Shown here: one piece after another, positions 1-16,131 of the stretch
Layout: every line of letters begins with the position of its first letter
Position numbering within the stretch: position 1 is the first letter of the stretch
Source of the DNA: JAXMCI01 sp046349435
Lineage (GTDB): Bacteria > Pseudomonadota > Alphaproteobacteria > Dongiales > Dongiaceae
Assembly: GCA_046349435.1 (NCBI GenBank)
Contig: JAXMCI010000042.1
Location: 1-64,000, forward strand
Length of the DNA stretch: 64,000 nt
Reading direction: 5' to 3'
Made by a program: the position numbers and the translations under genes
Notes under the pieces: generated by a model
Database searches by the model: none
Told to the model about the DNA's origin: nothing
Seen by the model: only the letters and a program-made list of their open reading frames with translations

Positions 1-57
1 CCGGGCATGACAAAGGGGGGGCGGCCCGCGAGATGTATCCGGGCCAATGAATCCCTG
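1..57. repeat. Dispersed palindromic repeat, copy cut by the window edge
   Basis: The first ~55 bases closely match 49540-49594: both have a CCGGGCATGACA start, a G-run, GCGAGATGT, CCGGGCC and ATGAATCCC in the same order. In the second copy this follows the right arm of a GC-rich hairpin, so the left arm here probably lies just outside the window. Both copies stop directly at the stop codon of a minus-strand gene (the ligase here, glpR there). Confidence 0.7.
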
Positions 58-58
58 T

Positions 59-1096
59 TTAGTCGGCTTTACGCGGCCGCCGCAGCTGGTCGAGGGAGCA
101 GGCCGAAGGCGGCTTGTCGTCGCGCCAGCGCAGCAGCCGGGCGGGGTGGCGGAAACGCTCCCCGGTGACCTGGTCGGCGGCGACCTCGGCGACCAGGACG
201 GGACGCAGCGGCACCGGCCTGCGCCGGCGCGCCGACCAGCGGCTGGGGCCGCCGGGCGCCCGGCCGGTGAAGCCGGCGCCGGCACCCCCGACGAGCGGCG
301 CCAGCCGTGCCTCGAGGGCGGGGTCGGCCCGCCCGACCGGCACCCGGCCGACATAGTGCAGCAGGCCGGCCGGGTCGTAGAGGCCGAGCAGCAGCGACTC
401 GAGCCGGCCGGCATCGTCCTTGCGGTAGATGCCGGCGACGACGCAGTCGACGGTGCGCTTCGGCTTCCATTTCAGCATCGCCCGCTCGCCCGGCTGATAG
501 GGCAGGTCGCGGCGCTTGGCGACGATGCCGTCGATGCCCGGGCCGAGCCGGTCGAGCCAGCGCCGGGCCGCCGCCGCCGAGGCCACCGCCGGCGACAGCC
601 GCAGCCGCGGCCCGTCGCCGCCGATCGCGGCGACGAAGGCCTCGAGCGCGGCGCGGCGCTCGGCCAGCGGCGCGTCGAGCAGCGGGCGGCCGCTGCCGTC
701 GACCAGCAGGTCGAAGGCGACGAAGGTGGCGGGCTGACCGGCGGCCAGCCGGGCGACGCGGCTCGCCGCCGGATGCAGCCGCAGCTGCAGCGCGGCGAAG
801 CCGTCCGGGCCGCCGCCCTCGACGACGATCTCGCCGTCGAGCACGAAGCGCTCGACCGGCAGCCCGGCGAGATGCTCGAGCAGCTCCGGGAAGTAGCGCC
901 CGAGCGGCCGCTGGTGGCGCGACTGCAGCGCCACGGCGGCGCGGTCGCGGAAGGCGAGCGCGCGGAAGCCGTCCCATTTCGGCTCGAACTGCCAGCCGCG
1001 CCCAGCCGGCAGGTCGGCCACGGGTTCCGATTCCATCGGCGGCAGGTCGAGCGGGACGGCGAGGTCGGGCAGGGCAGGATCAGGGAGCGCGGTCAT
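59..1096 (-). CDS. ligC: ATP-dependent DNA ligase (LigC/LigD ligase-domain type)
   Basis: Seals nicks in duplex DNA through an enzyme-AMP intermediate. Counting from an upstream TTG at 1108, the nucleotidyl-transferase motifs are visible: adenylated lysine in EPKWDGFR (K44), DGEIVV (about 91), GIDGIVAKR (about 191-199) and LKWKPKR (about 212). A C-terminal OB-like part ends the protein at about 345 aa. That length fits stand-alone LigC enzymes, which act with Ku in bacterial end joining; no Ku or polymerase gene is in the window. The ATG at 1096 is preferred to the TTG four codons upstream. Motif IV has Asp where Glu is usual (GIDGIV). The family is clear; the LigC subgroup is an inference from size and motif spelling. 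Confidence 0.85.
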   Translation of the reverse strand: MTALPDPALPDLAVPLDLPPMESEPVADLPAGRGWQFEPKWDGFRALAFRDRAAVALQSRHQRPLGRYFPELLEHLAGLPVERFVLDGEIVVEGGGPDGFAALQLRLHPAASRVARLAAGQPATFVAFDLLVDGSGRPLLDAPLAERRAALEAFVAAIGGDGPRLRLSPAVASAAAARRWLDRLGPGIDGIVAKRRDLPYQPGERAMLKWKPKRTVDCVVAGIYRKDDAGRLESLLLGLYDPAGLLHYVGRVPVGRADPALEARLAPLVGGAGAGFTGRAPGGPSRWSARRRRPVPLRPVLVAEVAADQVTGERFRHPARLLRWRDDKPPSACSLDQLRRPRKAD

Positions 1097-1145
1097 CGAG
1101 GAAGGCAATGGCGCCGGGACGGCGTCGGTTGCCGGCCCGGGCGGC

Positions 1146-3591
1146 TCAGGCGGCGCTGAGCGACCGCGCGGCGGGGACGCGGATGCTGCAGAGCACGCCT
1201 TCCGGCCGGAAGACGAGCTCGACGCTGCCGCCGAGCTCGCGCGGCAGCCCGCGCTCGATCAGCCGCGAGCCGAAGCCGCGGCGTGTCGGCGGCACCACCG
1301 GCGGGCCGCCGCTCTCCCGCCATTCGATGGCGATCATCGTGCCGTCGCCGGCCTGCTCCTGCCGCCAGGTCACGGCGACGCTGCCGCCCGGGCGCGACAG
1401 CGCGCCGTACTTCGCGGCATTGGTCGCCAGCTCGTGCAGGCTCATGCCGAGCGCCACCGCGGCGTTGGGCCGGATGCGCAGCGCCGGGCCGTCGAGGCGG
1501 ATGCGGCCCTCGCCCTCGCCGCGATAGGGCGCCAGCGTGTCGGCGACCAGCTCACCCAGCCAAGCGCCGCGCCAGGCACCCCGGCTCAGCAGGTCGTGGG
1601 CGCGCGACAGCGACAGCAGGCGGTCGTTGAAGGCGGCGTAGAAGCCGTCCGGCGAGCCGGCGGTGCTGCGGCTCTGATGGGCGATCGACTGCACCGAGGC
1701 GAGCGTGTTCTTGACCCGGTGATTGAGCTCGTCGAGCAGCATCTTCTGGTGCGCATCGGCGATCCGCCGCTGGGTGACGTCCTGGGCGACGCCGACCACC
1801 CGCACCGCGGTGCCCTGGTCGTTGCGGATGATGCGTGCCTGGCAGGCCAGCCAGCGCTCCTCGCCGCCGGGCAGCGCGACGCGGTAGCTGGTCTCGTACT
1901 CGCTGCCGGCCCCGGCCACGGCGGCGAAGAACGCGGCCTGGGCGGGGGCGCGATCCTCGGGAAGGATGCGCGCCAGCCAGTCCTCGAAGCTCGAGGTCGT
2001 GTCCTCGGCCGGCAGGCCCAGCATGGCAGCGACCGGCGCGGTCCAGGTGGCGCGGTCGGCGGCGATGTCGAAGTCCCAGCTGCCCATGCGGCCGGCCTCG
2101 ATGGCGACGCGCAGCCGCGCCTCGCTCTCGCGCAGGCTGGCTTCCGCCTCGACCCGGTCCGTGACGTCGAGCGCGATGGCGATGCCGCGGCTCGGGCGGC
2201 CGCGGTCGTCGCGCACCAGCGTGCTCACCAGGTCGATCCACACGACGTGCCCGTCCTTGCGCAGGTAGCGCTTGCGCATCTGGTAGGCGGCGATCTCGCC
2301 GGCCAGCAGGCGGCGGTACTGCTCGACGTCGGCGCCGACGTCGTCGGGGTGGGTGACGAACGAGAAGTGGCGTCCGATCAGCTCCTCGCGGGCATAGCCG
2401 GTGATCTCGCAGTAGCGGGCATTGGCGGCGACGAAGCGGCCCTCGAGGTCGGTCTCGTCGATGCCGACCGGCGCGTTCTCGTAGGTGATGCGCAGCCGCT
2501 CCTCGCGCTCGCGCAGCGCCGCGGTGGCGCGCAGCTGCTCCTCGCCGCGCAGCGTGATGGCGTCGACCATTCGGTCGAAGGATTCGCCGAGCGCGCCGAA
2601 CTCGCCCTGCGCGGCCCGGAGGCCGGTACGCACCCGGTAATCGCCGCGGCGCCAGGCCTCGGCGGCGGTGAGCAGCCGGCGGACCGGCCGCCGCAGGAAG
2701 TAGCGGCCGGCCAGCCAGGCGCCGAGCAGCGCCAGCGCGGCGCCGGCGGCGATCAGCGCGACGCCGCGCCGGGTGGCGCGGTCGACCGCCGCGAAGGCGA
2801 CCTCCGAGGACAGGCCGGCGCTGACATAGATGTTGCGGGCAGTGAGCGTCGCCGGCACGTAGCCGAGCATCCGCCGCGTGCCGTCCTGGCTGGTCAGCTC
2901 GAGCGTCCCGGGCGCCGCCGCGGTGACCAGCGGCAGATAGGCCTCGGGAATGCGGGTGCCGATGAAGCGGTCGCGGTAGGGGTCGCGGGCGATGATGACG
3001 CCGTCGCGGTCGGCGAGCGTGATCGAGCCGCCCTCGCTCATTCCCCGCTCATGCATGCGATCGGTCAGCCAGTCGAGATCGAGCGCGGCGACCACCACCG
3101 GCCGGCTTGCCGTCCTCGCCCTCGCGGAGCGGCAGGGCGAGGGGCAGCAGGGACGGTGGATCAGCCGCCCGTCGGTATAGCGCCCGACGACGAACCCGGC
3201 GGTCGTCATCGCCTCCTTGAAATAGGACCGGTCGGCGTAGCTGAGCTGCGTCGCCGCGTCGCGGTCGCGGCAGCGTATGTAGCCGGCCGGGTCGAGCACC
3301 GCGACCGAGCAGGTAGGGTACCTGCGGCTGCAGGGCGGCGAGGAAGGCGTTGCAGGCCGGCGTGTCGAGCGCCCGGACCGCCGGCACCGCGGCCACCGTG
3401 ACCAGCAGGCTGCGCACGCCCTCGAGGATGCGATCGAGCTCCGAGGCGGCCAGCCGGGCCTGGTCGAGCGCCAGCCCGCGCACCTCCGCCTCGCGGCTGC
3501 GGCGCAGGTCGAGCTCGTTGTAGCCCTGGATCACGATGGCCGGCAGCAGCGCGATGGCGACCAGCATGAATAGCCGCTGCGCCAGCGTCAT
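1146..3591 (-). CDS. Membrane sensor HWE histidine kinase (Cache-HAMP-PAS-PAS-HWE), frameshifted
   Basis: A two-pass sensor kinase of about 815 aa. It starts at the ATG at 3591 with a transmembrane helix ([18 protein letters not shown]), followed by an extracytoplasmic Cache-like region and a second helix near 2700-2770. Then come HAMP, two PAS domains with DVTDR and DVTQR ends, and an HWE-type kinase core: [15 protein letters not shown] with the phosphorylated His, [12 protein letters not shown] and the WRESGGP motif. The frame is broken at about 3305 and again at about 3150 and 3105, the last two compensating each other. Homology is continuous across all three, so these are probably base errors. 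A response regulator partner is not adjacent, but the REC-containing HWE kinase at 10204-12072 has the same kinase type. Confidence 0.85.
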
Positions 3592-3888
3592 CGGGCAATC
3601 CGCCGGGATGGCCAAGCATGCACGGGCTAGAGATATAGAGCGGAACGCCCGAACCGGCCATGGCTGACATTTTTTAGAAGCTTCGCGGGAACTGCGGAGC
3701 CGTCTTCGGGTTTGCAGGTTCGACGGCTGCTCCATCCGCCGATGTGTGATCCGTCGATGACTTGGCTCGGCTGTCGCGCAGGTCGCCCCGCCAGCGGGCG
3801 ATCGGTGTCGTGCGGGTCGGCGCCGAGCGGTGCCACGCTGCGCTGCGGCGGGTCGGCGTGACGGCCTGCCCATCTCTGGGAGGAATGC

Positions 3889-10180
<6,292 letters not shown>

Positions 10181-10203
10181 GGCGCGCCGAAGGGAACACG
10201 ATC

Positions 10204-12072
10204 ATGTCCGCCGCCGAGCCGGTGAAGATCCTGCTGGTCGACGACCAGCCGGCGAAGCTGCTGAGCTACGAGGTCATCCTCTCGGAGCTGGGCGAGATCC
10301 TGCTCAAGGCGGGCTCCGCCCAGGAGGCCTTCCAGCACCTGCTGCAGAACGACGTCGCGGTCGTCCTGGTCGACGTCTACATGCCCGACCTCGACGGCTT
10401 CGAGCTCGCCCGCATGATCCGCGAGCATCCGCGCTTCCAGCGCACCGCCATCATCTTCATCTCCGGCGTGCTGCTCACCGACCTCGACTTCCTGCGCGGC
10501 TACGAGGTCGGCGCCGTCGACTACGTCTCGGTGCCGGTGATCCCCGAGGTGCTGCGCGCCAAGGTCCGGGTCTTCGCCGAGCTCTACCGCAAGACCCAGC
10601 AGCTCGAGCGGCTCAACCGCGACCTGGAGCGGCGGGTCGCCGAGCGCACCGCCGCGCTCGAGGCCTCGACCCGGGAGCTGCGGCGCAGCGAGGAGCGCCT
10701 GCGCCTCGCCTTCGAGGCGGCGCAGATGGGCTGGTGGGACTACGACTTCGCCAGCGGCGCGCTGCGCTGGTCGCCGAGCCTGGTGCGCATCATGGGCTTC
10801 GCGCCGGAGGATTTCGGCGGCGGCTTCGCGGGCTTCCTCGGCCACGTCCATCCCGAGGACCGCGAGCGCTTCCGCGCGCTGGTCGAGCCGCCGCCGGGCG
10901 GCGAGAGCGGCACCTGCGAGCTGCGCTTCATCCGGCCGGACGGCTCGGTGCGCTGGTCGCTGGCGGCCGGCCACCTGACCCGCGAGGCCGACGGCACGCC
11001 GCTGCACTTCGCCGGCGTCGACCTCGACATCACCGAGCGCAAGGAGGTCGAGGAACGCCAGCAGGTGCTGGTCGGCGAGCTCGACCATCGCGCCAAGAAC
11101 CTGCTCGCCGTCGTGCAGTCGGTGCTGCACCTGACGCGCGCCGCCACGACGGCAGAGTTCGTCGCCGCCGTCGAGGGCCGCATCAAGGCGTTGTCGCGCA
11201 CCCATGCGCTGCTCTCGGAATCGCGCTGGCGCGGCGTCGAGCTCGGCCGCCTGGTCGGCGAGGAGCTGGCGCCGTTCCGCCGCCCCGGCCGGCAGATCGA
11301 GGCGCTCGGGCCGGTGATCTCGCTGCGGCCGGGCAGCGCGCAGTCGCTGGCGCTGGCGCTGCACGAGCTGGCGACCAATGCCGCGAAGTACGGCGCGCTG
11401 TCGGTGCCGGAGGGCGGTCTGACCCTGACCTGGACGGTCGAGGACGGCCGCCTGGTGCTGCGCTGGACCGAGAGCGGCGGACCGCCGGTGACGCCGCCGA
11501 CCCGCAAGGGCTTCGGCACCAAGGTGATCGGCGCCAGCATCGAGCAGCAGCTCGGCGGCGCCGCCGAGCTCGACTGGCACGGCGACGGTCTGCGCTGCCG
11601 GCTGTCGGTGCCGCAGCGCCACATCGAATCGGGCCGCCCGGCGCGCGACGAGCGGGGCGGCGGCCGGCCGGCGGAGCCGGCGACCGGACCGATCGCGGTG
11701 CGCGGCGGCCGCGTGCTGGTGGTCGAGGACGAGGCGCTGGTCGCCACCATGCTGCGCGAGCAGCTGGCGGCGCTCGGCTACAGCGTGCTCGGCCCGGCGG
11801 CCAGCGTCGCCGCGGCGCTGACCCTCATCCTGGAGCAGCAGCCCGACGTCGCCGTGCTCGACCTCAATCTCGGCGGCGAGCTCGCCTATCCCGCCGCCGA
11901 CCTGCTGGCCGCCCGCGGCATCCCCTTCGCGTTCATCACCGGCTATGACGGCGCCACGGTCGAGCGGCGCTATGCCGGCGTGCCGGTCCTCGCCAAGCCG
12001 CTCGACCCGCAGTTGCTCCGCCGCCTGTTCGACGGGTCCCCTGGGACGGCGCCGGCCCGCGCCTGCGGCTGA
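10204..12072 (+). CDS. REC-PAS-HWE histidine kinase-REC signalling protein
   Basis: A 622-aa cytoplasmic protein starting at the ATG 23 bp after the hybrid kinase stop, so almost certainly co-transcribed with it. Domains: N-terminal receiver (LLVDDQP, phospho-acceptor D57 in LVDVYMPD), a short coiled coil (about 130-160), a PAS domain ending in DITERK, an HWE kinase core ([35 protein letters not shown]) and a C-terminal receiver (VLVVEDE, VAVLDLNLGG). Having receivers at both ends suggests it takes phosphate from the upstream kinase and passes it on or returns it. The reading frame coincides with the start of the upstream gene, which produces an artificial 2,727-codon open frame (3889-12072) that should not be taken as one protein. 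Confidence 0.9.
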   Translation: MSAAEPVKILLVDDQPAKLLSYEVILSELGEILLKAGSAQEAFQHLLQNDVAVVLVDVYMPDLDGFELARMIREHPRFQRTAIIFISGVLLTDLDFLRGYEVGAVDYVSVPVIPEVLRAKVRVFAELYRKTQQLERLNRDLERRVAERTAALEASTRELRRSEERLRLAFEAAQMGWWDYDFASGALRWSPSLVRIMGFAPEDFGGGFAGFLGHVHPEDRERFRALVEPPPGGESGTCELRFIRPDGSVRWSLAAGHLTREADGTPLHFAGVDLDITERKEVEERQQVLVGELDHRAKNLLAVVQSVLHLTRAATTAEFVAAVEGRIKALSRTHALLSESRWRGVELGRLVGEELAPFRRPGRQIEALGPVISLRPGSAQSLALALHELATNAAKYGALSVPEGGLTLTWTVEDGRLVLRWTESGGPPVTPPTRKGFGTKVIGASIEQQLGGAAELDWHGDGLRCRLSVPQRHIESGRPARDERGGGRPAEPATGPIAVRGGRVLVVEDEALVATMLREQLAALGYSVLGPAASVAAALTLILEQQPDVAVLDLNLGGELAYPAADLLAARGIPFAFITGYDGATVERRYAGVPVLAKPLDPQLLRRLFDGSPGTAPARACG

Positions 12073-12133
12073 CTGCGCCGGCTCGGAAGAAAGCCCGCCG
12101 GGCCCGCCGGCGCCGGCCACATTCTTCCAATCA

Positions 12134-12162
12134 TTGTTTTCAATCTTTGAATAGTATATATG
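12134..12162 (+). promoter_or_regulatory. Likely sigma70-type promoter of the peptidase gene
   Basis: TTGTTT at 12134-12139 and TATATG at 12157-12162 are separated by 17 bp, about 75 bp before the peptidase ATG. The surrounding 110 bp (12120-12230) is strikingly AT-rich in a very GC-rich window. A GGGGGAT sequence just before the ATG at 12237 is a possible ribosome binding site. Confidence 0.5.
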
Positions 12163-12236
12163 ATGAATCTGCACACTGCGTCGCTGCAGAGACGCCTCAT
12201 ATTGTACTGTAGAATTTATATCGACGGGGGATCTCC

Positions 12237-13818
12237 ATGGCCACCAAGATCGACAAGGTGATCGTCACGAACCTCGCGGCGCTGCGCGCCAAGTACGGCG
12301 CCGCCGGCCTCGCCCGGCTGCAGAAGGCGGTGAATGCCCTGGTCGCCGCCGATCGCGGACGCGGCCTGGTCACGCAGCTGGTGGGCCTGGACGACAAGAC
12401 CGACATGGGCCGGCTGTCCGCGACTCCGGTGACCGATCCGGCCGACGCCCGGCAGAACAAGACGGCGATCGACGCCGTCTATCGCGGGCTGGCGCCGGAC
12501 TACCTGATGCTGCTCGGGGCCGTCGACGTGATCCCGCACCAGGACCTGAAGAACCCGCTCTACACCGGCGGCACCGGGCCGGAGGACGACGTCGATCCGC
12601 TCGCCCTGGGCGATCTGCCCTATGCCTGCGAAGCGGCCTACAGCCAGGCGATCACCAGCTTTCTCGGGCCGACCCGGGTGGTCGGGCGGCTGCCCGACGT
12701 GACCGGCGCCACCGACCCCGCCTACCTGCTGGGCGTGCTCGAGACCTGCGCCGGATGGACGGGGCGCGACCGCAGCGCGATCGCCGGCTATTTCGCCGTC
12801 ACCGCCCAGGTCTGGCAGGCGTCGAGCCGCCAATCGACCGCGAACATCTTCGGCAGCGCCCGGGACCTGCAGAGCGTGCCGCCGAAGGGCCGGCCCTGGC
12901 CGGCCGCCCGGCTGCGGGCGCCGGTACACTTCTTCAACTGTCACGGCGCCAAGGGCTCGCCGCAGTTCTTCGGCCAGCCGGCGAGCGGCGCTGCGCAATA
13001 TCCGGTGGCTCTCGATTCGGCCGATCTCGCCGGCCGGATCGGCGAGGAACGGTCGCGGCCGCCGAATGCTGCTACGGCGCGGAGCTGTACGGGCTGTCGG
13101 CGACGCGCCGGCAGATGGGGATCTGCAACAGCTATCTGGAGAACAAGGCCTACGGCTTCCTCGGCAGCTCGACGATCGCCTACGGTCCCGCCTCCGGCAA
13201 CGGCCAGGCCGACCTCATCTGCCAGTATTTCCTCGGTCGCGTGCTGGCCGGCAGCTCGCTGGGACGCGCCACGCTCGAGGCCCGCCAGCGCTTCGTGCAG
13301 GCGGCCTCGCCGCTCGACCCGTCCGAGCTCAAGACCCTGGCCCAGTTCAGCCTCCTCGGCGATCCCTCGATCACCCCGGTGACGCCCGCCTCGCCGGTGG
13401 TCGCGCGGCCGAAGGACGATGCCGGGCGGGCGGGCCGGCAGGATCGGCGGCGCGCCCTGTTCAGCCGCGGCCTGGCACTGGCCGGCAGCGAGCCGAAGCT
13501 GTCGCGCCGGCGCGCCCCGCCGCCGGCGCCGCTGCTGCGGCCGCTGGAAGCCCAGGCCCGCGAGCTCGGGCTCGAGCCCGGCCAGGCCCTGTCCTTCGAC
13601 GTCCGGCATCGCCCGGTGCGCCGGCGCATGCCCGAGGCGATGGCCCGCGACGAGCAGATCACCAGCGCCTATCATGTCCTCTTCGCGCACCGCGCCCGGG
13701 CCGCGCCCGCGAGGCCGCCATCGGCGAGCCGGCCAGCGGGGTGCCGAGGGTCGTGCTGCTGGTGGGCAAGGAAGTCGACGGCAGGCTGGTGTCGGTGGAG
13801 CAGATCCACAGCCGGTGA
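12237..13818 (+). CDS. Gingipain/caspase-fold (clan CD, C25-like) cysteine peptidase, frameshifted
   Basis: About 527 aa after bridging two single-base gaps. The N-terminal ~300 residues look like peptidase C25: PDYLMLLGAVDVIP, GDLPYAC, VVGRLPDV, the catalytic His in HFFNCHGA (H236), the catalytic Cys in TVAAAECCYGAEL (C278 or C279), AYGFLGSSTIAYGP and FSLLGDPSI. The strand-His-Gly and strand-Cys pair is the clan CD dyad. There is no signal peptide, unlike secreted gingipains, so it should act in the cytoplasm. A C-terminal ~190-aa region, basic and Pro/Ala-rich at first, ends in a short beta-rich stretch (PRVVLLVGKEVDGRL). Frame breaks fall at about 13047 (GGG read as GG) and about 13698 (CCCC read as CCC); with those restored both frames join seamlessly. 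Its stop overlaps the next gene's start. Substrate and trigger are unknown. Confidence 0.72.
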
Positions 13819-14090
13819 CGCGGGACCTGGAGGATCGCGGCGGGTTGTCGGGACTACGCGAGTTCACGGGCAAGGTGACCGAGCAGCCCTTCGCACGGGG
13901 CAGCAAGAGCGAGCACCGCGCCGTCTGCCTGGAGACGTCGGACGGCGTCTTCGTGCTGCGCCGTCAGGGCGGCAACCCGTTTCGCGACCCGCTGCTCGAC
14001 ACGCTGGTCGGACGCACCATCCGGTGCCGGGGCGAGCTCAGCGGCTATCTGCTGGTCATGGTCGACTGGTCGGTGGTCGACGCCGCATAG
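13815..14090 (+). CDS. Small beta-rich protein coupled to the peptidase
   Basis: A 91-aa protein starting at GTG 13815, whose GTGA overlaps the peptidase stop, which implies translational coupling. After a charged N-terminus it shows alternating hydrophobic strands: FTGKVTEQPF, HRAVCLETSDGVFVLRR, TIRCRGELSGYLLVMV. The pattern suggests a small OB-like barrel, though no family is recognised with certainty. It has no membrane segment or signal peptide. Its position makes it a candidate inhibitor, chaperone, sensor or substrate of the peptidase; this is inference from gene order only. Confidence 0.6.
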   Translation: MTRDLEDRGGLSGLREFTGKVTEQPFARGSKSEHRAVCLETSDGVFVLRRQGGNPFRDPLLDTLVGRTIRCRGELSGYLLVMVDWSVVDAA

Positions 14091-14105
14091 CCACCTCCGG
14101 CCCGC

Positions 14106-14378
14106 TCACCCCCGGCGCAGGTTCTTGCGCACGATGGCGGCGATGATCAGCAGGTAGCCCAGCAGCCGGATCAGGTAGATCCAGCCCTGCTCCTCGCGCG
14201 GCGTGCCGGAGAGCACGACCAGCGCCTGGTTGAGGGCGAGCAGCGCGAAGGCGCCGGCGAAGGTCAGGAACAGCGCGTCGCGGCTTCGGGTCCAGAAGCG
14301 CAGGAAGAAGAGGGCGGCGACCAGGTACCCCATGGTCACCGCGCCGGAGAGGAAGGCGATGCCGATCATGCCGCCCAC
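14106..14378 (-). CDS. DUF5985-like small membrane protein
   Basis: A 90-aa hydrophobic protein with about three predicted membrane helices (IGIAFLSGAVTMGYLVAALFF, LFLTFAGAFALLALNQALVV, LIRLLGYLLIIAAIV) and a basic C-terminus. It resembles the DUF5985 family, whose function is unknown. It is the last gene of a three-gene minus-strand operon and converges with the peptidase pair, 15 bp from its end. Starting at the ATG gives the expected family length. Confidence 0.7.
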   Translation of the reverse strand: MGGMIGIAFLSGAVTMGYLVAALFFLRFWTRSRDALFLTFAGAFALLALNQALVVLSGTPREEQGWIYLIRLLGYLLIIAAIVRKNLRRG

Positions 14379-14387
14379 CGTCGCACC

Positions 14388-14657
14388 CTAGTCGGTTTCC
14401 CAGACGAAGCCGTAGAGCAGCACCGCCAGCGCGGCGAGCGTGACCAGCAAGCGCAGGATCTGCAGGTCGACCTCCGGCAACAGGATCAGGTCGATGAAGA
14501 GGATCAGGTTGGTCACGGCCAGCCCGGCGAAGCACAGCGCGCTCCACAGCAGCAGCCGGGTGCGACCGCGGCGCCAGCTGCGCAGCAGCAGCAGGAAGCA
14601 GGCGAGGCTCGTGCCGAGGCAGAGCAGGTAGACGATCGAGGGCAGCGCGTCGTTCAC
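14388..14657 (-). CDS. DUF5985-like small membrane protein (second copy)
   Basis: An 89-aa protein with three helices (IVYLLCLGTSLACFLLLL, LLLWSALCFAGLAVTNLILFI, LLVTLAALAVLLYGFVW). Its helix arrangement matches the downstream 90-aa protein, so the two are probably paralogous subunits of one membrane complex. The ATG overlaps the stop of the upstream winged-helix gene (ATGA at 14654-14657), so the genes are translationally coupled. The family function is unknown. Confidence 0.7.
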   Translation of the reverse strand: MNDALPSIVYLLCLGTSLACFLLLLRSWRRGRTRLLLWSALCFAGLAVTNLILFIDLILLPEVDLQILRLLVTLAALAVLLYGFVWETD

Positions 14658-15124
14658 GGTTCCCCGTCCTTCCTCACCCTGAAGGCGTCGGCAAAGCTGC
14701 GGATGCGCTCGTTCGGCGCATCGAGGATGGCGCGGACCACGGCCAGCGGCCGGGCGGCATGGGCTTCGGCGAGCTGCTCGACCGACCGGCGCAGCTCCGG
14801 CGTGGCCGGCCGGAAGCGATAGGCGTCGCCCTCAAGGGCCAGCAGGCCGGCCTGCACCAGCGCGGCCAGCGTGCTGCGCACCAGGCCGGTGCTGCCGCGC
14901 AGCGCGCGGTTGGCCTCGTCCTCGGTCCAGGCTCGGTCCGGCTCGCCGGCCAGCAGCAGCAGCAGCTCGAGCGCCCAGACGGACCTGATGGTGGTGCGGA
15001 TGAAGTGCTCGAGTTCTTCCGGCAGCAAGGCCCACCCACGACCTACCTGGCTCGCGTCGGCTTCGCCCCGCGGCGCAGGATCGAATCCGGGCGATCGACC
15101 CCATGCCCCGCGGGCGCGCGACAT
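14654..15124 (-). CDS. Winged-helix-like protein heading the DUF5985 operon
   Basis: The open frame gives 156 aa, but the first ~32 residues look like untranslated leader. A TTG at 15028, giving LLPEELEHFIRTTIRSVW, is a likelier start and leaves about 124 aa. The remainder has the pattern of a winged helix: WALELLLLLAGEPDRAW, ALRGSTGLVRSTLAALVQAGLL and a wing at EGDAYRFRP. It may be a transcription regulator of the two membrane proteins or a small cytoplasmic partner. No named family is assigned. Confidence 0.6.
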   Translation of the reverse strand: MSRARGAWGRSPGFDPAPRGEADASQVGRGWALLPEELEHFIRTTIRSVWALELLLLLAGEPDRAWTEDEANRALRGSTGLVRSTLAALVQAGLLALEGDAYRFRPATPELRRSVEQLAEAHAARPLAVVRAILDAPNERIRSFADAFRVRKDGEP

Positions 15125-15260
15125 GCGACATGTCGCGAACCGGTGATTGCCGCGCCCGGCGGCAGGAGCGATCGATCGCCCGCCGATGCTAGCGGACCGC
15201 GGCCGCGGCCGTCGAGAGCGGCGGCGAGGCGAGGCGCCGAGGAATCAGGCCCTGCCCCTG

Positions 15261-16072
15261 TCACGCCGCCGAGGCGGCGGCGGACGCGGCGAGCCGGCGC
15301 AGCGCCTCGGCGGTGGCCGCGTCGGCGGGATAGAAGGCCTCGAGCGCCAGCTCCGCCAGGGTGACGTCGATCGGCGTGCCGAACACCGTCGTGGTGCCGA
15401 GCAGGGCGAGCGGCCCGGCCGGGCTGCGCAGGCGGAGCGGCACGACGATGCCGGGATCGGCCGCCGGCGCGGGCGGGCGCAGCGGCGAGGGCGGCGCCGG
15501 GTAGGCCCGGAGCTCGGCCAGCAGCTCGACCAGCACCGGGTCGGCGGTGGCCTCGACCTGCCGGCGCAGCCGCTCCAGCAGGTGGCCGCGCCACTCCGCC
15601 GGGTTGAGGATCGCCGGGGCGAGGCCCTCGGGATGCAGGCTGAGCCGCAGCACGTTGACCGGCGGCGCCAGCAGCCGGGCGCGACGCCGCCGAGCAGCGG
15701 CGCCACCGCGGCATTGGCCGAGAGCAGCGTCCAGTGGCGGTCGACGGCGAGCGCGGGACAGGGCTCGTGCCCCTTCAGCACCAGCTCGACGGCGCGCCGG
15801 GCCGCCGCCAGCGCCGGGTCGCCGAGCGGCCGCTCCGGATAGGCGGCGGCGAAGCCGGCGGCGGTGAGCAGCAGGTTGCGCTCGCGCAGCGGCAGGCCGA
15901 GCTGCTCGGCGAGGTGCAGCACCATCGCGCGGCTGGGACGCGCCCGGCCGGTTTCGAGGAAGCTGAGATGGCGGGTGGAGATGTCGGCCTCGAGCGCGAG
16001 CTCGAGCTGGCTCATGCGGCGGCGCTGCCGCCATTGCCGCAGCAGCGTGCCGACCGGAACGGAGGTGCCCAT
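15261..16072 (-). CDS. XRE-family regulator with MmyB-like ligand domain, frameshifted
   Basis: About 270 aa. An N-terminal helix-turn-helix (LLRQWRQRRRMSQLELALEA, then STRHLSFLETGRARPSR) begins at ATG 16072. An MmyB-type ligand-binding domain follows: CPALAVDRHWTLLSANAAV, LLAPPVNVLRLSLHPEGLAP, GTTTVFGTPIDVTLAELALE. The frame changes at about 15685; adding one C to a CCC run (GTCGCGCCC) restores continuity, so this is most likely a base error. The regulated gene is unknown. A second MmyB-like regulator, from a different subfamily, lies at 35212. Confidence 0.82.
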
Positions 16073-16131
16073 GGCGCGACGATAGCGGCGCGCCCGCCGC
16101 CCTCCAATGACCTCGGAGGTAAGGGGCGCCG

